From: Epiperipatus broadwayi
Taxonomy: Eukaryota > Onychophora > Udeonychophora > Euonychophora > Peripatidae
Length of the DNA: 64,000 nucleotides
NCBI GenBank assembly: GCA_028023455.1
Contig: JAQFVV010012489.1
Span: forward strand, 1,274,381-1,338,380
Direction: 5' to 3'
Below the pieces are notes generated by a model. The model was not told the DNA's origin. It saw only the letters and a program-made list of their open reading frames with translations, and ran no database searches. The position numbers and the translations under genes are program-made. The first letter of the stretch is position 1. The number at the start of each line of letters is the position of its first letter. This document shows positions 47,202 to 59,676 of this stretch, one piece after another.

Positions 47202-49495
47202 TAAAATCCATTTTAATTACAAAATAATATTTGGATTTTATAAATAATTATATATCTTTTCTTTTTGCAATGATATTAATCAGTTTCTGCAATGAAGATT
47301 GTATATATCAATTGTGTGTATTTTTTATGTTATCCATATCATACTCATCTAGTTTCAAATCATTTGAAACTTTAGTTTACTTTAAAAATAATAAAAATTT
47401 GCTAAAAAGATCTCAATTTATTTAATATTATTCTTCGATTTGATAAATAAAAAAATTTCATATTGTGCTTAAAATCAATAGTAAAACAAAAAGGAAATTG
47501 CTCTTTGCTGGCTATGATTTAATTAAAGAAATATAAGAAGAAAGTTCTGTTAATTTCATCCCTATCATTTCACAATGGCGCTCAAGAGAATTCTGACTTT
47601 TTATCATCGTGGTTACTCTTAGAAGTAAGATATTAATTAATAAATGTATAAAAAAAACTATGGCGAAAAGTTTTAGATTATGTATACATAATTTTATTGT
47701 TCATCTTTTCATCTTCTGACTATAATACTATGTACCATATATTCAGAACTCTCCTCACTTTATTAGCATCAGACATCACTTGCAAAAGAGCATGATTTTT
47801 TCACCTTTAAAGTATAAAAAAGAATAGAAAAACAATAATAATACATTACAATTGAATTTTGCAATGACCATACAAACCAATTTATAAGTTACAAATTTCT
47901 TCCTATATTTTGCATGCTGGCTATAAATTTGTTTATTTATTATCTTGCAATGTTATTTTTTAATTTCTTTTATAATAAACTTTTCTTTCAAAAAGACTCC
48001 TATTTCCCACTACTCTCAGCCATATCTTACTAATGACAGCAGCAAAAACTGGTCTTTTTTAGAATGCCTTTAAGAAAATCTTTATAATATAAACGCAATC
48101 TGTTTATTTCATAAAAACCATACATAAATTTGCCATAAAATAATTCTGAAGACTATGTTGCTATTCATTCACTTAATATATTTTAATAATTGCATATATT
48201 AATCATTTATGTCTAGTAATTAACCTCATGGTGTATTGTTTCTGGTACACTATTTGTAATTAATATTATACATGTTATATGTATTTTCAAGACTTCTAAT
48301 TAATTTTTTATCTCTCTCTTAAATAGTAATACACATTTTAAATTTAATTATTAAAAATGACTCTGTAGATATATGGGTGTGTGTGTTAATTTTGAGGATT
48401 ATTTGATAAGATTCCTATTTTGGATGAAATTTTTGTACAATGTCTAAATAGTTATTGTTTTTTTTTTTCATGTATTGATTTGTGTGATTAGATATATTTT
48501 TATTACTGTCTACCCTTGCATGATTTGATTAGCCAACTTTATTATTAAATATTCTACATCTCACTTATGTTTTACTGTCAACTATCTCCTACTACTTATA
48601 TTTTAATCATCTCCTATTTCTTTTTGTATTTATTTTCTCAGTATTAAATACTTTTTCCCCATATTCTTGTACAGATGAAAAAGTTACACAAAGTATTTGT
48701 TAATTAAAATATACATAGATAAAGGAATAAACCTTGGATATGATAATAGGTGATATTTTAAACATAGATGGAGGTGGAAATGATTGTGCTGCATATATAG
48801 ATTTAAAATTAAATGGTTCTAAAATAAAATAAAATTTATAAAGAAAAATGTGTTAAAATTTTTTATCTATAGAAAACAAAAGGCTATATTATACAGAAAA
48901 TAAAGATGGATATTTATTAAAGTATTAATTTATCAAATTATATGTCATTGTAATCTGTCCAACTTGAAAAAGTTTATTATAGCTAAGTTATTGTGTGCAT
49001 AGTTCTTGTAGTTAATAGAAATTAGAAATTCTTTCTAAAATAATAGGAAAATTTTTCTTCCTTTCTTATATTTTCCATCAAAAATTAAGCTACTACTGCA
49101 ATAGTACTGGTTATCTTTACTTATATATAAAATAAAAAATCATATAACATTAAAATACTAGCTAAAAATAAATTTATATTAAAATTCATTCATGACTAGG
49201 ATTTTATCTATTAACAATAAATAGACTTTCTCAGGTAAAAATCAACTAGATGCAAACTATGTACATATATATAACAAAAATAACTTTTCTAAAAATCACC
49301 CAATATCAAAAAAAGTTTTCATGAGATTGATAGCTTTAGATTTAAAAAGATTTATCATAAGTAAAATAAAATTAATTAAAAAGTAAAAAAAATCTCATGA
49401 TAAATTTTCTTGAATCAGAGATCATCAATTTCATAAAAACTTCCTTTGATATTAAAGGTGGGTAGTTTTTGAAGTGATTTATGGAAAGGCTATTT

Positions 49496-49535
<40 letters not shown>

Positions 49536-50299
49536 ATAAATTGGGGTTTGAAAGTGGTGTAATGGAATATTATACTCAACCCTAAGTAAACAAATATTTC
49601 ACATATGATTTTTTAAGCATATTTTAATATCACACAATATACAAATAATGTTATCTATTATAAGAGCATGAGAACAAGAATTTCTGAGAGACCAACTGGT
49701 TAACTTTATCTACAAATATAATTATTCATATATCAACCAGCAATATCAATAAGTATAAATCATCCATCAACATGAATGATTAATAATAAAATAAATCAAC
49801 AGTCAATCTTGTGACATTTGAAATGGGTCTACTATTGACCAGGCTGAGTGTTTGCACACTTGTGGCATTTAGTTAAACATAATTTGAATGCACCAACATG
49901 AGTGCTCATCCATCTGGATATATAATAATAAAAATAATAATGCAGGAATAGTAAAACATGCTGATCATCATCATTGCTCTGGCCATTTAGTAGCATTAAT
50001 GTACTGGCCAACTATAAAATTAAATTCTAATAGACTGAACTAAAATAAAATGTAGTGCATATGCTTTAAAGAATATTCTCCTTGTGCCAACCAGGATGAT
50101 GATGATTTATGGGAATATCATCATCATCACTGGATGCCCATTAGCTCAGAGAGCATAAGCTCTATTACTGTTATTGTGATCAAGAGATGATACAATATTC
50201 TAAACTCTTTTTAGAATTAAGTCACCGAAATACTTTTAACAATTGAATACAAGCTTATTAATAACAATAAAAAAATAAATTGAAATTATAGTTTATGAG
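47202..50299. other. AT-rich DNA, no gene seen
   Basis: Reading frames are short and featureless. A (TA)n run lies at 49499-49530. The 49.8-50.2 kb part is somewhat GC-richer, with a short palindrome of GATGATGATG and CATCATCATC at about 50098-50130, but no family is recognised. Confidence 0.45.
49499..49530. repeat. (TA)n microsatellite
   Basis: An uninterrupted alternating run of about 32 bp. Confidence 0.95.
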
Positions 50300-52560
50300 A
50301 GTTATATTTTTCTAAATTCAAATTAATATTTTATAATTTAGTAATTTTTATTTTAATTTAAAAAAATATTTATCCTCTTATTCTTTGATTATAATTTAAT
50401 TTCAAGTATTTAATTTATTTTATTCTCTTGGAATAATGTGAGTGAATAAGTTGATTCATCTTTAGTATATTTTTATTTCCATTAACTATTTATTTTATAT
50501 GAAGATTAAGAATGTCCTTGATTCTTTTATATTTTGAAAAGTGGATATGTGTTACAATGCATCTGTGTTACATAAATATACATTTTTAGTTTTAGCATAC
50601 ATTCACCTATTTAATTTAAAAAAAATAATGTCAATTGAGATCCTATTGCATAAAGCATAATCGAATCATATGTATACATTTTAAATGTATAATTGCCATA
50701 TATATTTTTTTGATTTTAATTTATATCCATTTATAATAAATTTTGAACTAATTTAAAACAAGTAAACTTGCTTGATTGTCAATCAATTTTACAATGCAAA
50801 TTTACTAGTTAATCATATTTCGATGAGATAATATTCATTAATTGATTATACTCCATAATTCAGTACAAGCAGTTACAAAATAGTCTGAAAAACAAACAAT
50901 CGAATGGGTAAGAGAGTACAATTACATATTTTCTTTATATTGAATTTAATGTTTATTATTATCTGACCAGATATAGATTTTTATATAGCAATAAATTAAT
51001 TGATTTGACATTCTTAAATATTTAATAATTAATTAGAAACTTATTGTAATTATTTTGTTAGTAACAAGTAACATTTATATTAAGATAGAAATTATATGTG
51101 AATTGAATTGATTTGATGATTGATAAAGGTACAGACATGATAATTATTGAAGATGAGTAAAGCAATAAAATGTTTGCATATTTTATGTCATTAATGATTA
51201 AAGTGAATATTATATTAAGTCATTATACAGCCATAAAGTTCATAATCTTATTTAGATATAGAGCTAGTAATAATAATATATTTAATCCTGTTACAAATTA
51301 GAGCGATTTGTTTCATTATATTTAAATTTTATTGATGTGGATCATAAATTCAATTTAAATATTAAATTTTAATATTAATATTTGATTATAATAAACACTA
51401 ATAAGCATTCATATATTTTAATAATTATAATCTAAAGTTTTGACAACTTAGCTTTATTAAACTAAAGAGTAATTGGATATGATTTGTTAATAGTGTTTGA
51501 ATAAGCATCAAATAGTTATTTATCATTTATTTTATATATTGATGTGATTGGATATTGTACATTTTATTGTTATATAATAATATGATTTTATTTTATAGTA
51601 TTATAAGTTGGCAAAAGTGGAGAGATATGTTAGATTAATTGATTTGTATTATGAATGAGTATTTAGTCTTTTTATAATTGACTTAATTAATAAGAGCATA
51701 TTCATATTAGGTGGAAAAACATGGCAAAGTTAGCATTATTTATTATTTCATTGAGTTATAATTAGAAATTAATTATTGAATTATCTATTTATTTAGATAT
51801 CAGTGATATTTTATATTTGTAAGGCAAATTTAATTGTTACTCATTCATCCATGAATAATTTTATTTAAATGTAAATAACTAATAACTTTTAGTATGTTTG
51901 TATTATTATAAACCATGTTCTGACTTATATGAAATATTAAAGTATATCTGTCTAATTCATTATTATTATTTTTATTATATTTTAAGTGGATTATATAATA
52001 GGTATAGATCATTATTTATAGGATGATGATAGTTGATTTTATTGCTTTATATTTGATCTATTGCAAATAACACTCATATTTTAGAGTAGTTTAAAATAAT
52101 GACTTTGCTTGTTTTCTATTTGTTCTAAATACTATCTAAATTTATAAGGTTACAACAAAGATTATCATTGTTTCATTGACTTAAGTGTTAGATTGTTCAC
52201 TGATTGATATTTACTTTAGTTTATTATTTTCATTCTATTACAAATGATGTTTTAATTCATGGGCATTATTAAATTAGTATTGTTCTTCCTTGATTCATAT
52301 TTTTATTCTCTTGTAAATGATGATCAATAATTAGACTATGACTAAGAATACTATATGACCCATATTTTTATTCAGTTACAAGAAGTGTTCAACTTCAGGG
52401 CTATTATTATTAGGTTACAAATGATGTTCAATTTATGGTCATCATTTTTATTTAGTTACAATATATATCAATTATAAATGTCAAATCGATTTAAAGTATA
52501 ATATAGTTTTATATTTTTATTTAATATGCTAATACTAAAAAGTTAAAAATAATAGAGATT
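50300..52560. other. C-poor AT-rich block with decayed repeats
   Basis: The plus strand has very few C residues by eye, and recurring phrases such as TTGATTTGA, TTACAAATGATGTTCAA and CATATTTTTATTC. From about 52200 to 52480 these phrases recur in roughly the same order several times, as in an old tandem repeat. No coding frame is present. Confidence 0.4.
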
Positions 52561-52605
52561 TTTTATGTATATTAAATGCCTTTATTTGTTGTGAACTAAA
52601 AAAAA

Positions 52606-52793
52606 GGGGGGGGGCAATTGTTTCTTCAACCACAATTGGGATTTTAAGATTCAACTTGAAATAAAAGCATGGGGGGGGGGTAATTTAATCAATCCCTACT
52701 TTTTTAAAGCAAGGGATTGACTTAGATAATTTCTGCACACCCATGATTTTATTTTAAGTTAATTCTAAAAAACCCAATTGTGGTTGAAAAAAC
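52606..52793. repeat. Hairpin element containing two G-runs
   Basis: Arms CAACCACAATTGGG (from 52628) and CCCAATTGTGGTTG (to 52785) extend inward to CAATCCCT and AGGGATTG, giving a fold-back of about 175 bp. G9 (52606-52614) and G10 (52671-52680) tracts lie at the start and inside the left arm. The right arm lacks a matching C-run, so the inner G-run is a secondary expansion. Confidence 0.88.
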
Positions 52794-53475
52794 AGTTTTT
52801 TTTTCTATTTAGTACATGGTAAATAAAAGCATTTAATATAAAAAAAAAAAAATGTAGCTTTATAATATTTTGTTGCAGACAATATACTATAAAAATATGA
52901 AATTATTAATTTTCTTATAAAAAGTTAAATATTTAATATTCTCACCAGTTGATAATAAAATATAAATATACCAAACAAATTTATGAATATAACACTTATA
53001 AGATGTTAGATCGTTTTTGAAAAAAGTAAAATTTGACCTTTGAAATATGACATTTGCCGTCAATACCAATTTAAGTTACATGACTATGGAAAAAGAAATG
53101 TAAGATCATTTGATGAGATGAAAAAAGTAAAAGTTCATGATGAAAATAATTTCTACAAAATGGAAATTATCATAGACTATATAAATAGCTACAAGATATG
53201 ATTCATAAATCATGGGTTTGCCCTCTATAATTTAGACTTATTCTTAAGTTAAGAATTTAATATGTATATCAGTTTGTTAATAAAAGATCAGCATAGGCAC
53301 ACATACATGGATTAATTATTTTAAGTACAAAAATAATATGAAAATTTTTAAAATGTTCTTAAATGAACTGAATTGCATGCATTTTGGCAGGCACGCACAG
53401 ATATAGTGAAAAAATAGACCACATACAATATAGATAAACTTTATGATGATTTATTATACAAACAGAAATATTTAA
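52794..53475. other. AT-rich DNA, no gene seen
   Basis: No recognisable feature. Confidence 0.5.
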
Positions 53476-53571
53476 TATAGGGTATATGAGCACAGACTTT
53501 CACACCACCCACCTCTCTCCACTCTATCTAATAATACTGATACACCTAAACACATATATGCTGAAAAGATA

Positions 53572-53632
53572 AATAATCACCAATATACGTATTTCATGCT
53601 AATCCAGCAATCATCAGTTGGTCCAGACTATC
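53572..53632 (-). ncRNA. Hammerhead ribozyme motif, family D left arm
   Basis: Minus strand: core CUGAUGA (plus-strand TCATCAG 53611-53617), stem II UUGCU/AGCAU with loop GGAUU and one closing mismatch, GAAA (plus-strand TTTC 53592-53595), helix III AUACGUAU, stem I ACCAA/UUGGU and GAUAGUC/GAUUAUU. Confidence 0.82.
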
Positions 53633-54001
53633 ATCTTTACACACATATATATGCTCAGATATATATTAAGATATCCATATTTAATGGACCTTCAATCCAC
53701 TCCCCACACTCCACGTCCCCATGATACCGTTGCAGGCAGGTCCCTGAGATATTGTCACACCCATGTTGGACCTAAGGTCAATCTGTACATGTGGGGTTCA
53801 GATTGACCTTAGGTCAACATGGGTGTGACAATAATCTCGGCCTCAGGGTGGCCTTTGAGCATTCCATCATCAGATTTTCAATTGGATGGACGGTTGAAGA
53901 GTTGGAGTGTGGAGTGTATTGAAGCCTGTCCATTAAACTATGAGGATAGTCTATCTTAATATCAGACGTGAGCTCTTCCGACTATATATGTGTGTAAAGA
54001 T

Positions 54002-54062
54002 GATAGTCTGGACCAACTGATGATTGCTGGTTTAGCATGAAATACGTATATTGGTGATTATT
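54002..54062 (+). ncRNA. Hammerhead ribozyme motif, family D right arm
   Basis: Core CTGATGA at 54017-54023, stem II TTGCT/AGCAT with loop GGTTT, GAAA at 54039-54042, perfect palindromic helix III ATACGTAT (54042-54049), A at 54050, cleavage predicted after 54050. Stem I is ACCAA/UUGGU (54012-54016 and 54051-54055), then GATAGTC/GATTATT. One U-U mismatch closes stem II. Confidence 0.84.
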
Positions 54063-54172
54063 TATCTTTTCAGCATATATGTGTTTAGGTGTATCAGTAT
54101 TATTAGATAGAGTGGAGAGAGGTGGGTGGTGTGAAAGTCTGTGCTCATATACCCTATATTACATATATATAG

Positions 54173-54767
54173 CCACAGGTATATAACAAGCCTGTGTTTC
54201 AGTTATAACAGAAATATTGTAAAAACATTCCAATAAAAAGTGTTTATTAATAAATAATTTTAAAGAAATTATTCATTAGTGCTAAACGTTCAAATATGTA
54301 TTAAATATTAATAATCACCGACGCAATATGTGTTAATTTATCAATTTCAATTAAAACGTTAGTAGAAAAAGAAAAACGTTTAAATCAGTATCGCTTAAAA
54401 TTTTGTTAATTATTTATTTAAATAATTTTGATGATTCAATCAAATGCTGAGTAATAAATAAATAAAATAATTATACCTAGAGATAAGTCACGCTGATTAT
54501 TTGATTAATACATATCGGCAAAATTAGCTTATTTTTAATTATGTAATTAAAATGCTCAGTTTGATTAAATAATCAACATTTCAGTCAGGTAAAAAATTAT
54601 AACAAATCATAGTACAAAAAATAAAAATAAAACTGACATATGAATATAACAAAGGTAACAACAAAAAAAAGATTAAAGTAGTTAATATTCTTGAAGGTAA
54701 AAACATCTCGAAAGATATAATAAAGAGATTCTGTAATAAATGAGAGAAAAAATGTTTGTTTTTTTCT
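54173..54767. other. AT-rich DNA, no gene seen
   Basis: No recognisable feature. Confidence 0.5.
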
Positions 54768-54836
54768 CATGTGTCATAGCATCAGCCGGGAAGCGAACCC
54801 GCTAATCCGGGACAACCTCTCGGCCACCAATGCTTG
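54768..54836 (-). mobile_element. tRNA-related SINE, family B, internally deleted
   Basis: Minus strand: GCATTGGTGGCCGAGAGGTT (good A-box region), then directly GTCCCGGATTAGCGGGTTCG and CTTCCCGGCTGATGCTATGA. The anticodon-arm segment is missing relative to sister copies. Confidence 0.78.
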
Positions 54837-55049
54837 TTTTGAGACGATGATAACACAAGACACATTCATATTTAAAAAGTATATTAAAACAGACATTCAG
54901 CACTCACCAATATAGTGAATAATCAGACTGGCACAATCAAAAGTTAAAAGTTACTGAATCGATTTTCGATTGGGAAAAATGCATAAATTAAGAAATAAAA
55001 CTATCCATGCTTAAACATTATTTAACATCTCATCATCACCATTGGAACC

Positions 55050-55168
55050 CTATGAGGTTTGTTTAGTGTTAGAATGACAGAGTCTGGATTCAAGTTCATG
55101 GATGATAAGCCTTCCAGGACTTGAAGTTCTTATAAAGTCTAAAAGCAATAAACAATTTGATTATATGT
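55050..55168 (+). mobile_element. SINE family C copy
   Basis: GTTTAGTGTTAGAATGACAG, GAGTCTGGATTCAAGTTC, then ACTTGAAGTTCTTATAAAG and the family tail AATTTGATTATATGTA. Confidence 0.65.
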
Positions 55169-55174
55169 AATTGT

Positions 55175-55438
55175 AGAGGATTTGAACACAGACTTTCAAG
55201 CACCATTCAGCTATTGACTCTATCTAATACAACAGATACCCATAACCACACAATGTGAAAAAGATAAATGATCTCCATATATAATTTAGTGTTAAACCAG
55301 TACTCATCAGTTGGTCCAGAGCATTATCTTCCACACACATATATAATCAGTACCCCTGTTTATATTAAGATAACACATCTTCAAACTTGAATGAACAGGT
55401 TTCAATCTACTCCACCCTCCAACTCTTCAACCATTATT
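55175..55438 (-). mobile_element. Fold-back family D, single arm
   Basis: From GTAGAGGATTTGAACACAGA to GAACAGGTTTCAATCTACTC, in left-arm orientation. It directly follows the C SINE tail, so one may have inserted at the end of the other. Confidence 0.8.
55267..55327 (-). ncRNA. Hammerhead-like motif, family D (decayed)
   Basis: Core CUGAUGA intact (plus-strand TCATCAG 55304-55310), stem II GUACU/AACAC with mismatches, but GAAA is changed to UAAA (plus-strand TTTA 55285-55288). Confidence 0.55.
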
Positions 55439-57261
55439 ATCCACTTAAAAACTAAGAAAAAATAAATGAAAAAGACAAAAAATAAAAAGTTAAAAAACAA
55501 AAAATATAAAGAAAGGATTGAAGTCAGAATTACTGAGCATAAGGAGTAGAAATGTAGTTGCACAATCATAAAATTCATTGGCATAGTGCAAAGAGATGAC
55601 TACTGGAATAAAAATCTCAGAAACCCTGAATCTGGTATCAGCCCAAGTGAATAAAGACAGTAAAGTAAAAAAATGAAAATGGGGAAAAAATAATATTTAA
55701 TTTAGTTATAAATCTTATTAATAATTAATTAAATTAAGAAAATGATAACTTCTCTTCAACCACATTAAAATTTCATAAAATTAATTTTCAAGGATCTCTA
55801 AAGTAATGATTAAAAAAAAGAAAAAGAAATAAGAATTAGAAAATGTAATTTTTAGAAATGTAGTAGTGAATCTATAATAGAAATGTATTTCTCAATCAAA
55901 CGGTAAAAGTAAAAAAAATCTATAATTTTAATATCAGTGCATAAACTGGTAAATTCAATAGCTAACTTACTATAACATTTTCAAATAAAAAAAGTTCAAA
56001 AAATAAAACGCTGTTCAGTTCAGTATACCATTATGATAATTAATAACATGGTTCTCTATTTAAGCATTAAGCTAAGTCTAATGGATCAGAATTCTTTTCA
56101 TATTGCTTTTTCATTTGTTTTAGAAATATTTTGTAGTCTATAAGTTAATTAATACTACTGAGTGACATACACTTTAACTGATTATAAAAATTAAAGCATA
56201 ACAGTGCTAAAACATAGGAAAATAAATAGCTAAAGATTATAAAATCAAGTTAGAGGCTAAAATATACAGCTGCAAAATAGCTGCACCTAATTTCTGAAGT
56301 ATATAAATTGTGTGCTCCTTTTATAGAACCCTTAAGCTATAGTCAATAAACTAAGATACTGATCTATTTGAAATGAATTATCAATCTATTTTAAGATTAA
56401 TATTCATAATAATGATGAGTATGATATCAAGAACTTACATATATAATGTGAACATGAATTACTATTGTTTTGTTCCCACTTTGTCAAAGAAATGAGAGTT
56501 GCCAGTAATATATTTGATGACATTAAAGTCTATTGACTTAGAGTTTTTTAAAGATGACTATTTAATAGATATAACTCTTAAAAATAATAGTCTCACTTCT
56601 CACTTCTACATTGTAAAAAATATAAGTAAAATTCTGATTAGATTCTGCTTTATCCCAAAAAAAAACTATAACATCATTCAAATTCCTAGAGTATTCTAAA
56701 TCTTATTTTGTTAAAATTTAGCATTACAATGGATTCCATATCAACACACTTTTTCTTCTGCAACTTTAAATAGTAAACACATTTAAATATCTTAAGAAAT
56801 TTTATAACATAACTATTTGAAGTTCATCTGGTTAACTATAAATTTTTTACATTTTTCAAGATACTGAATTATTTAAACAGTAGTTTCATTATTTTTTGAT
56901 AGATGAGTCTACATAAGCAGTAATTTTTTTTATTTTTAATTTTACAAGCCATTGCATATGATTTAAATAACATTCTTTTCTAAGAGTATTATTTAAAACA
57001 ATTATTATCTCATGAAAAATAATATCATAAAAATAATAACTAAGAAATATTACAATAAAATTAATATTATAGAATGAGTGAACAAATGTCTTCTATAGAA
57101 TAATGTTTGAACATCTCGAGTGATAAGCCAAGATTCAGTCCAGAATAACTCTCTAACATGCTTCAATCACTGTGCTAAATTGCTTTAAACAATACCTTAT
57201 TAAAAACTACACTGTGCTAAATTGCTTTAAACAATACCTTATTAAAAACTATCTTATTATT
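55439..57261. other. AT-rich DNA, no gene seen
   Basis: Includes an A-rich stretch at 55440-55510. Reading frames at 55402-55584 and 56499-56699 have no recognisable domain. Confidence 0.45.
57168..57251. repeat. 42-bp tandem duplication
   Basis: Two identical adjacent copies (57168-57209, 57210-57251) of a unit starting CACTGTGCTAAATTGC and ending TTATTAAAAACTA, immediately upstream of a family A SINE. Confidence 0.95.
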
Positions 57262-57355
57262 TTCTATTTATATGTCAAAGCACTGACTGAGAAGTGAACC
57301 CAGGCCAGCTGCTTTGAAGGCAGCTATGCTAACCGCTAGGCCACCAACACTTGAC
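57262..57355 (-). mobile_element. tRNA-Gly-like SINE, family A
   Basis: A 71-nt tRNA-like core (57280-57350, minus strand) with GGTGGCCTAGCGGTTAGCAT and GGGTTCACTTCTCAG. The anticodon loop has mutated to CTTCAAA. An imperfect flanking repeat ATCTTATTATTTT / ATCTTATTTTTTG is visible. Confidence 0.82.
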
Positions 57356-58338
57356 ATCTTATTTTTTGTTATCAAATAATAATTCATTAACAAATTTTAA
57401 ATATCTCTTTTATAGATAGACAACTTCCACACATCTCCAACCTATTTTTTCAAAATGTAATTATGTTTTTAGTTTAATTAAAAAATATGAACATTATATG
57501 CTATATAAGTATAAAGTGTAAAAAAAATGGAAAGCAATTCTCAAATTACTAAGTTCAAATTCAGATAAAACATAGAAAACCTTTTCAGGGAGCTAGCCTG
57601 TAGCCATATAAAACTGAAAAAAAAATCTAGTTTTTCTTAGTACAATCTTAACAACTTTGATTGTTTGGATTGGTCAATTAATGGCTGATAACTGATTATA
57701 ACACAATATCATGATAATAATGTAATGTAGTTGCAGTTTATCATAAATGATAAACAGATGATATATAACTAAAAATACAACAATTATTTTTATCTCTTTA
57801 TAATAAAATTTACTTATAACTAAAAAAATTACATTAATATTAATATTTATAATGTGGGTGAATAATTATAGATCAAAGTACAACATTAATTTATTAGAAG
57901 AATGCATAATTAAAACAGAAAAAAAAATTCTGCAAGATAAATATGTGTGATCATGGTGCCTGTTGGAGTATGAAGCCTATTTCATCCATTGTAAACACTA
58001 TATCATATTACAATCTTATATTTTTATAACAGCATATTGACATTTACTCAAACCCTTCAGATTAGCTAAGAATAATAAGATACCCATTTACTAACCACTA
58101 TTAGATGGCTTACTAGACTGGCTATGAGCTGTATATCTGAAATAAAAAATTTTAAGCCTGTTTAAGGTATAAAAAAAATCCAAGATTTTCTATACCATGA
58201 AGAGTTTAAATTTTAAGTAATATATAAAAAAATAAGTAGCAAGTTTGTTTCCCCAAATCATTGTTGTTAATGAAGAAATAGATTAAAATTGATACCATGC
58301 AATGTAGTTAAAAAGCAGAAGCAAACTTTGAAAAATAG
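57356..58338. other. AT-rich DNA, no gene seen
   Basis: No recognisable feature. Confidence 0.5.
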
Positions 58339-58442
58339 CCAGAGGTCAGCGCAACCGTCTTGCAAGCAAGCAGTTGGTTGGAGACGGTTGTTGAGGGTTC
58401 GCCTCCCAGCCGATGCTATGACATATGGAACTTTAAAAATAG
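58324..58442 (+). mobile_element. tRNA-related SINE, family B, with target-site duplication
   Basis: The body (58339-58428) has CCAGAGGTCAGCGCAACCG, the enlarged hairpin around CTTGCAAGCAAGCAG and TTGGTTGGAGACGG, B-box-like GGGTTCGCCTCCCAG and tail GATGCTATGACATATGG. It is flanked by AACTTTGAAAAATAG and AACTTTAAAAATAG. The 5' end appears slightly truncated. Confidence 0.82.
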
Positions 58443-59584
58443 ACACTTCTTAACTAAATAAAATTCAAACCTAATAATTAGTTGAGAAATTGATTAGATG
58501 AAGAGTTTATCTGGATTTTAAAAATCCCAATCTTGTCTTAAAATTTCCAGTTACCTAAAAACGATTCTAGTACTGTCCAAATTTAAATCCCAAGCTTTAA
58601 GCATGGTAGGTAGATGTGTTAGCTAGTATAGCATGAAATATTTCAATATGGTAATGGTATATGAACATTAAATAATTCATATGTTTTTGACAAAATTTAA
58701 AAAAAGCTATAAATGTTTTAATTTTTGCAAGTGATTGCTTTTATGCATGTATGTATTTAATTAAATAAAAAGAAAATAAGAACGTTAATAAGAAATTTTT
58801 TAAAAAATATGTATTATAAAAAAATTGTCTCGACATATATTCTGCCCTATAGTTCAGTAAACTATCGCAGTAATTTTTTATTCGGCTGATAGTTATTGTA
58901 CGTTTAATTATTAAATGCAAGGACATGAAGATTCGTTTTCTTCACAATGGAATCTTTTTCTTGCATTACTAGATTGTATTATAAAGGAATGCTAAATTAT
59001 GTTCAAGGGCATTTTGAAAGTAATCAATAATGTTTCTTTTTTTAACCAAAACTAGTCTTTACTTTTTCAAGCTTTTTCAAATAATAAACACAATATGGTG
59101 AAAGTTTCAGAAGTAAAATCGGCTCATTTAGTATTTACACGGTTAATCAATGAAACGGAAAAATTTCAAAAGAATTGTACAAAAGTTAAGCATTTTTAAT
59201 AATAAAAAAATGAAACTAATTAATTACATCTTGATTAATACAGATAAAATTATTTATTACAAAACAATCTACGATAATTAACAACTACAGATAAGCCTGA
59301 TTCTTAAAGTCAAACACAAGGAAAGCATTTTAAAATCATTATACAGCTTATAAAATGTGCACAAATGTACCCATCAAAATATATGTACTGCAGTAGAGTG
59401 TAATTCATGTATGCACGGAAGCATTGATACCGTTTAATAATTACATCTTTTCTATTTGATATTTATAATATTTTTTAAATTGTCTCAAAAAATGTCAGAA
59501 TCAAACGTTTATATATTCATTTTTGTTTATAAAATAAATAAAATCAATTTGTTTTTGAATGTTATAAAGTCTTTCACATTTTTT
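58443..59584. other. AT-rich DNA, no gene seen
   Basis: No recognisable feature. Confidence 0.5.
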
Positions 59585-59676
59585 TTTATATATGTCAAAG
59601 CGTTGACCGGGAAACGAACCCGGGCCAGCTGCTTGAAAGGCAGCTATGCTAACCGCTAGCCCACCAAAGCTTGATG
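59585..59676 (-). mobile_element. tRNA-like SINE, family A
   Basis: A 71-nt tRNA-like core at 59600-59670 (minus strand): GGCTAGCGGTTAGCATAGC, GCTGCCTTTCAAGCAGC (loop CTTTCAA, so UUC in the anticodon position) and a perfect T arm CCGGGTTCGTTTCCCGG. The acceptor stem has mismatches at positions 3 and 7. The same short TTTGACATATA tail follows, so it is a SINE copy and not a working tRNA gene. No clear target-site duplication seen. Confidence 0.8.

Larger units (their letters stand above)
53476..54172. mobile_element. Fold-back family D, best-preserved complete copy
   Basis: Arms of about 220 bp (53479-53700 and 53925-54166) are nearly perfect inverted copies: GGGTATATGAGCACAGAC on the left and GTCTGTGCTCATATACCC on the right. 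The centre holds a second palindrome, ATTGTCACACCCATGTTG facing CAACATGGGTGTGACAAT, around TGACCTTAGGTC. Each arm has a hammerhead motif. The high arm identity means a recent insertion, recent gene conversion or copying from a snap-back intermediate. Confidence 0.92.

Noticed and set aside
59600-59670. Candidate functional tRNA gene with perfect T arm
   Set aside because: Acceptor stem mismatches, and the same short tail as three other SINE copies, mark it as a retroposed copy.
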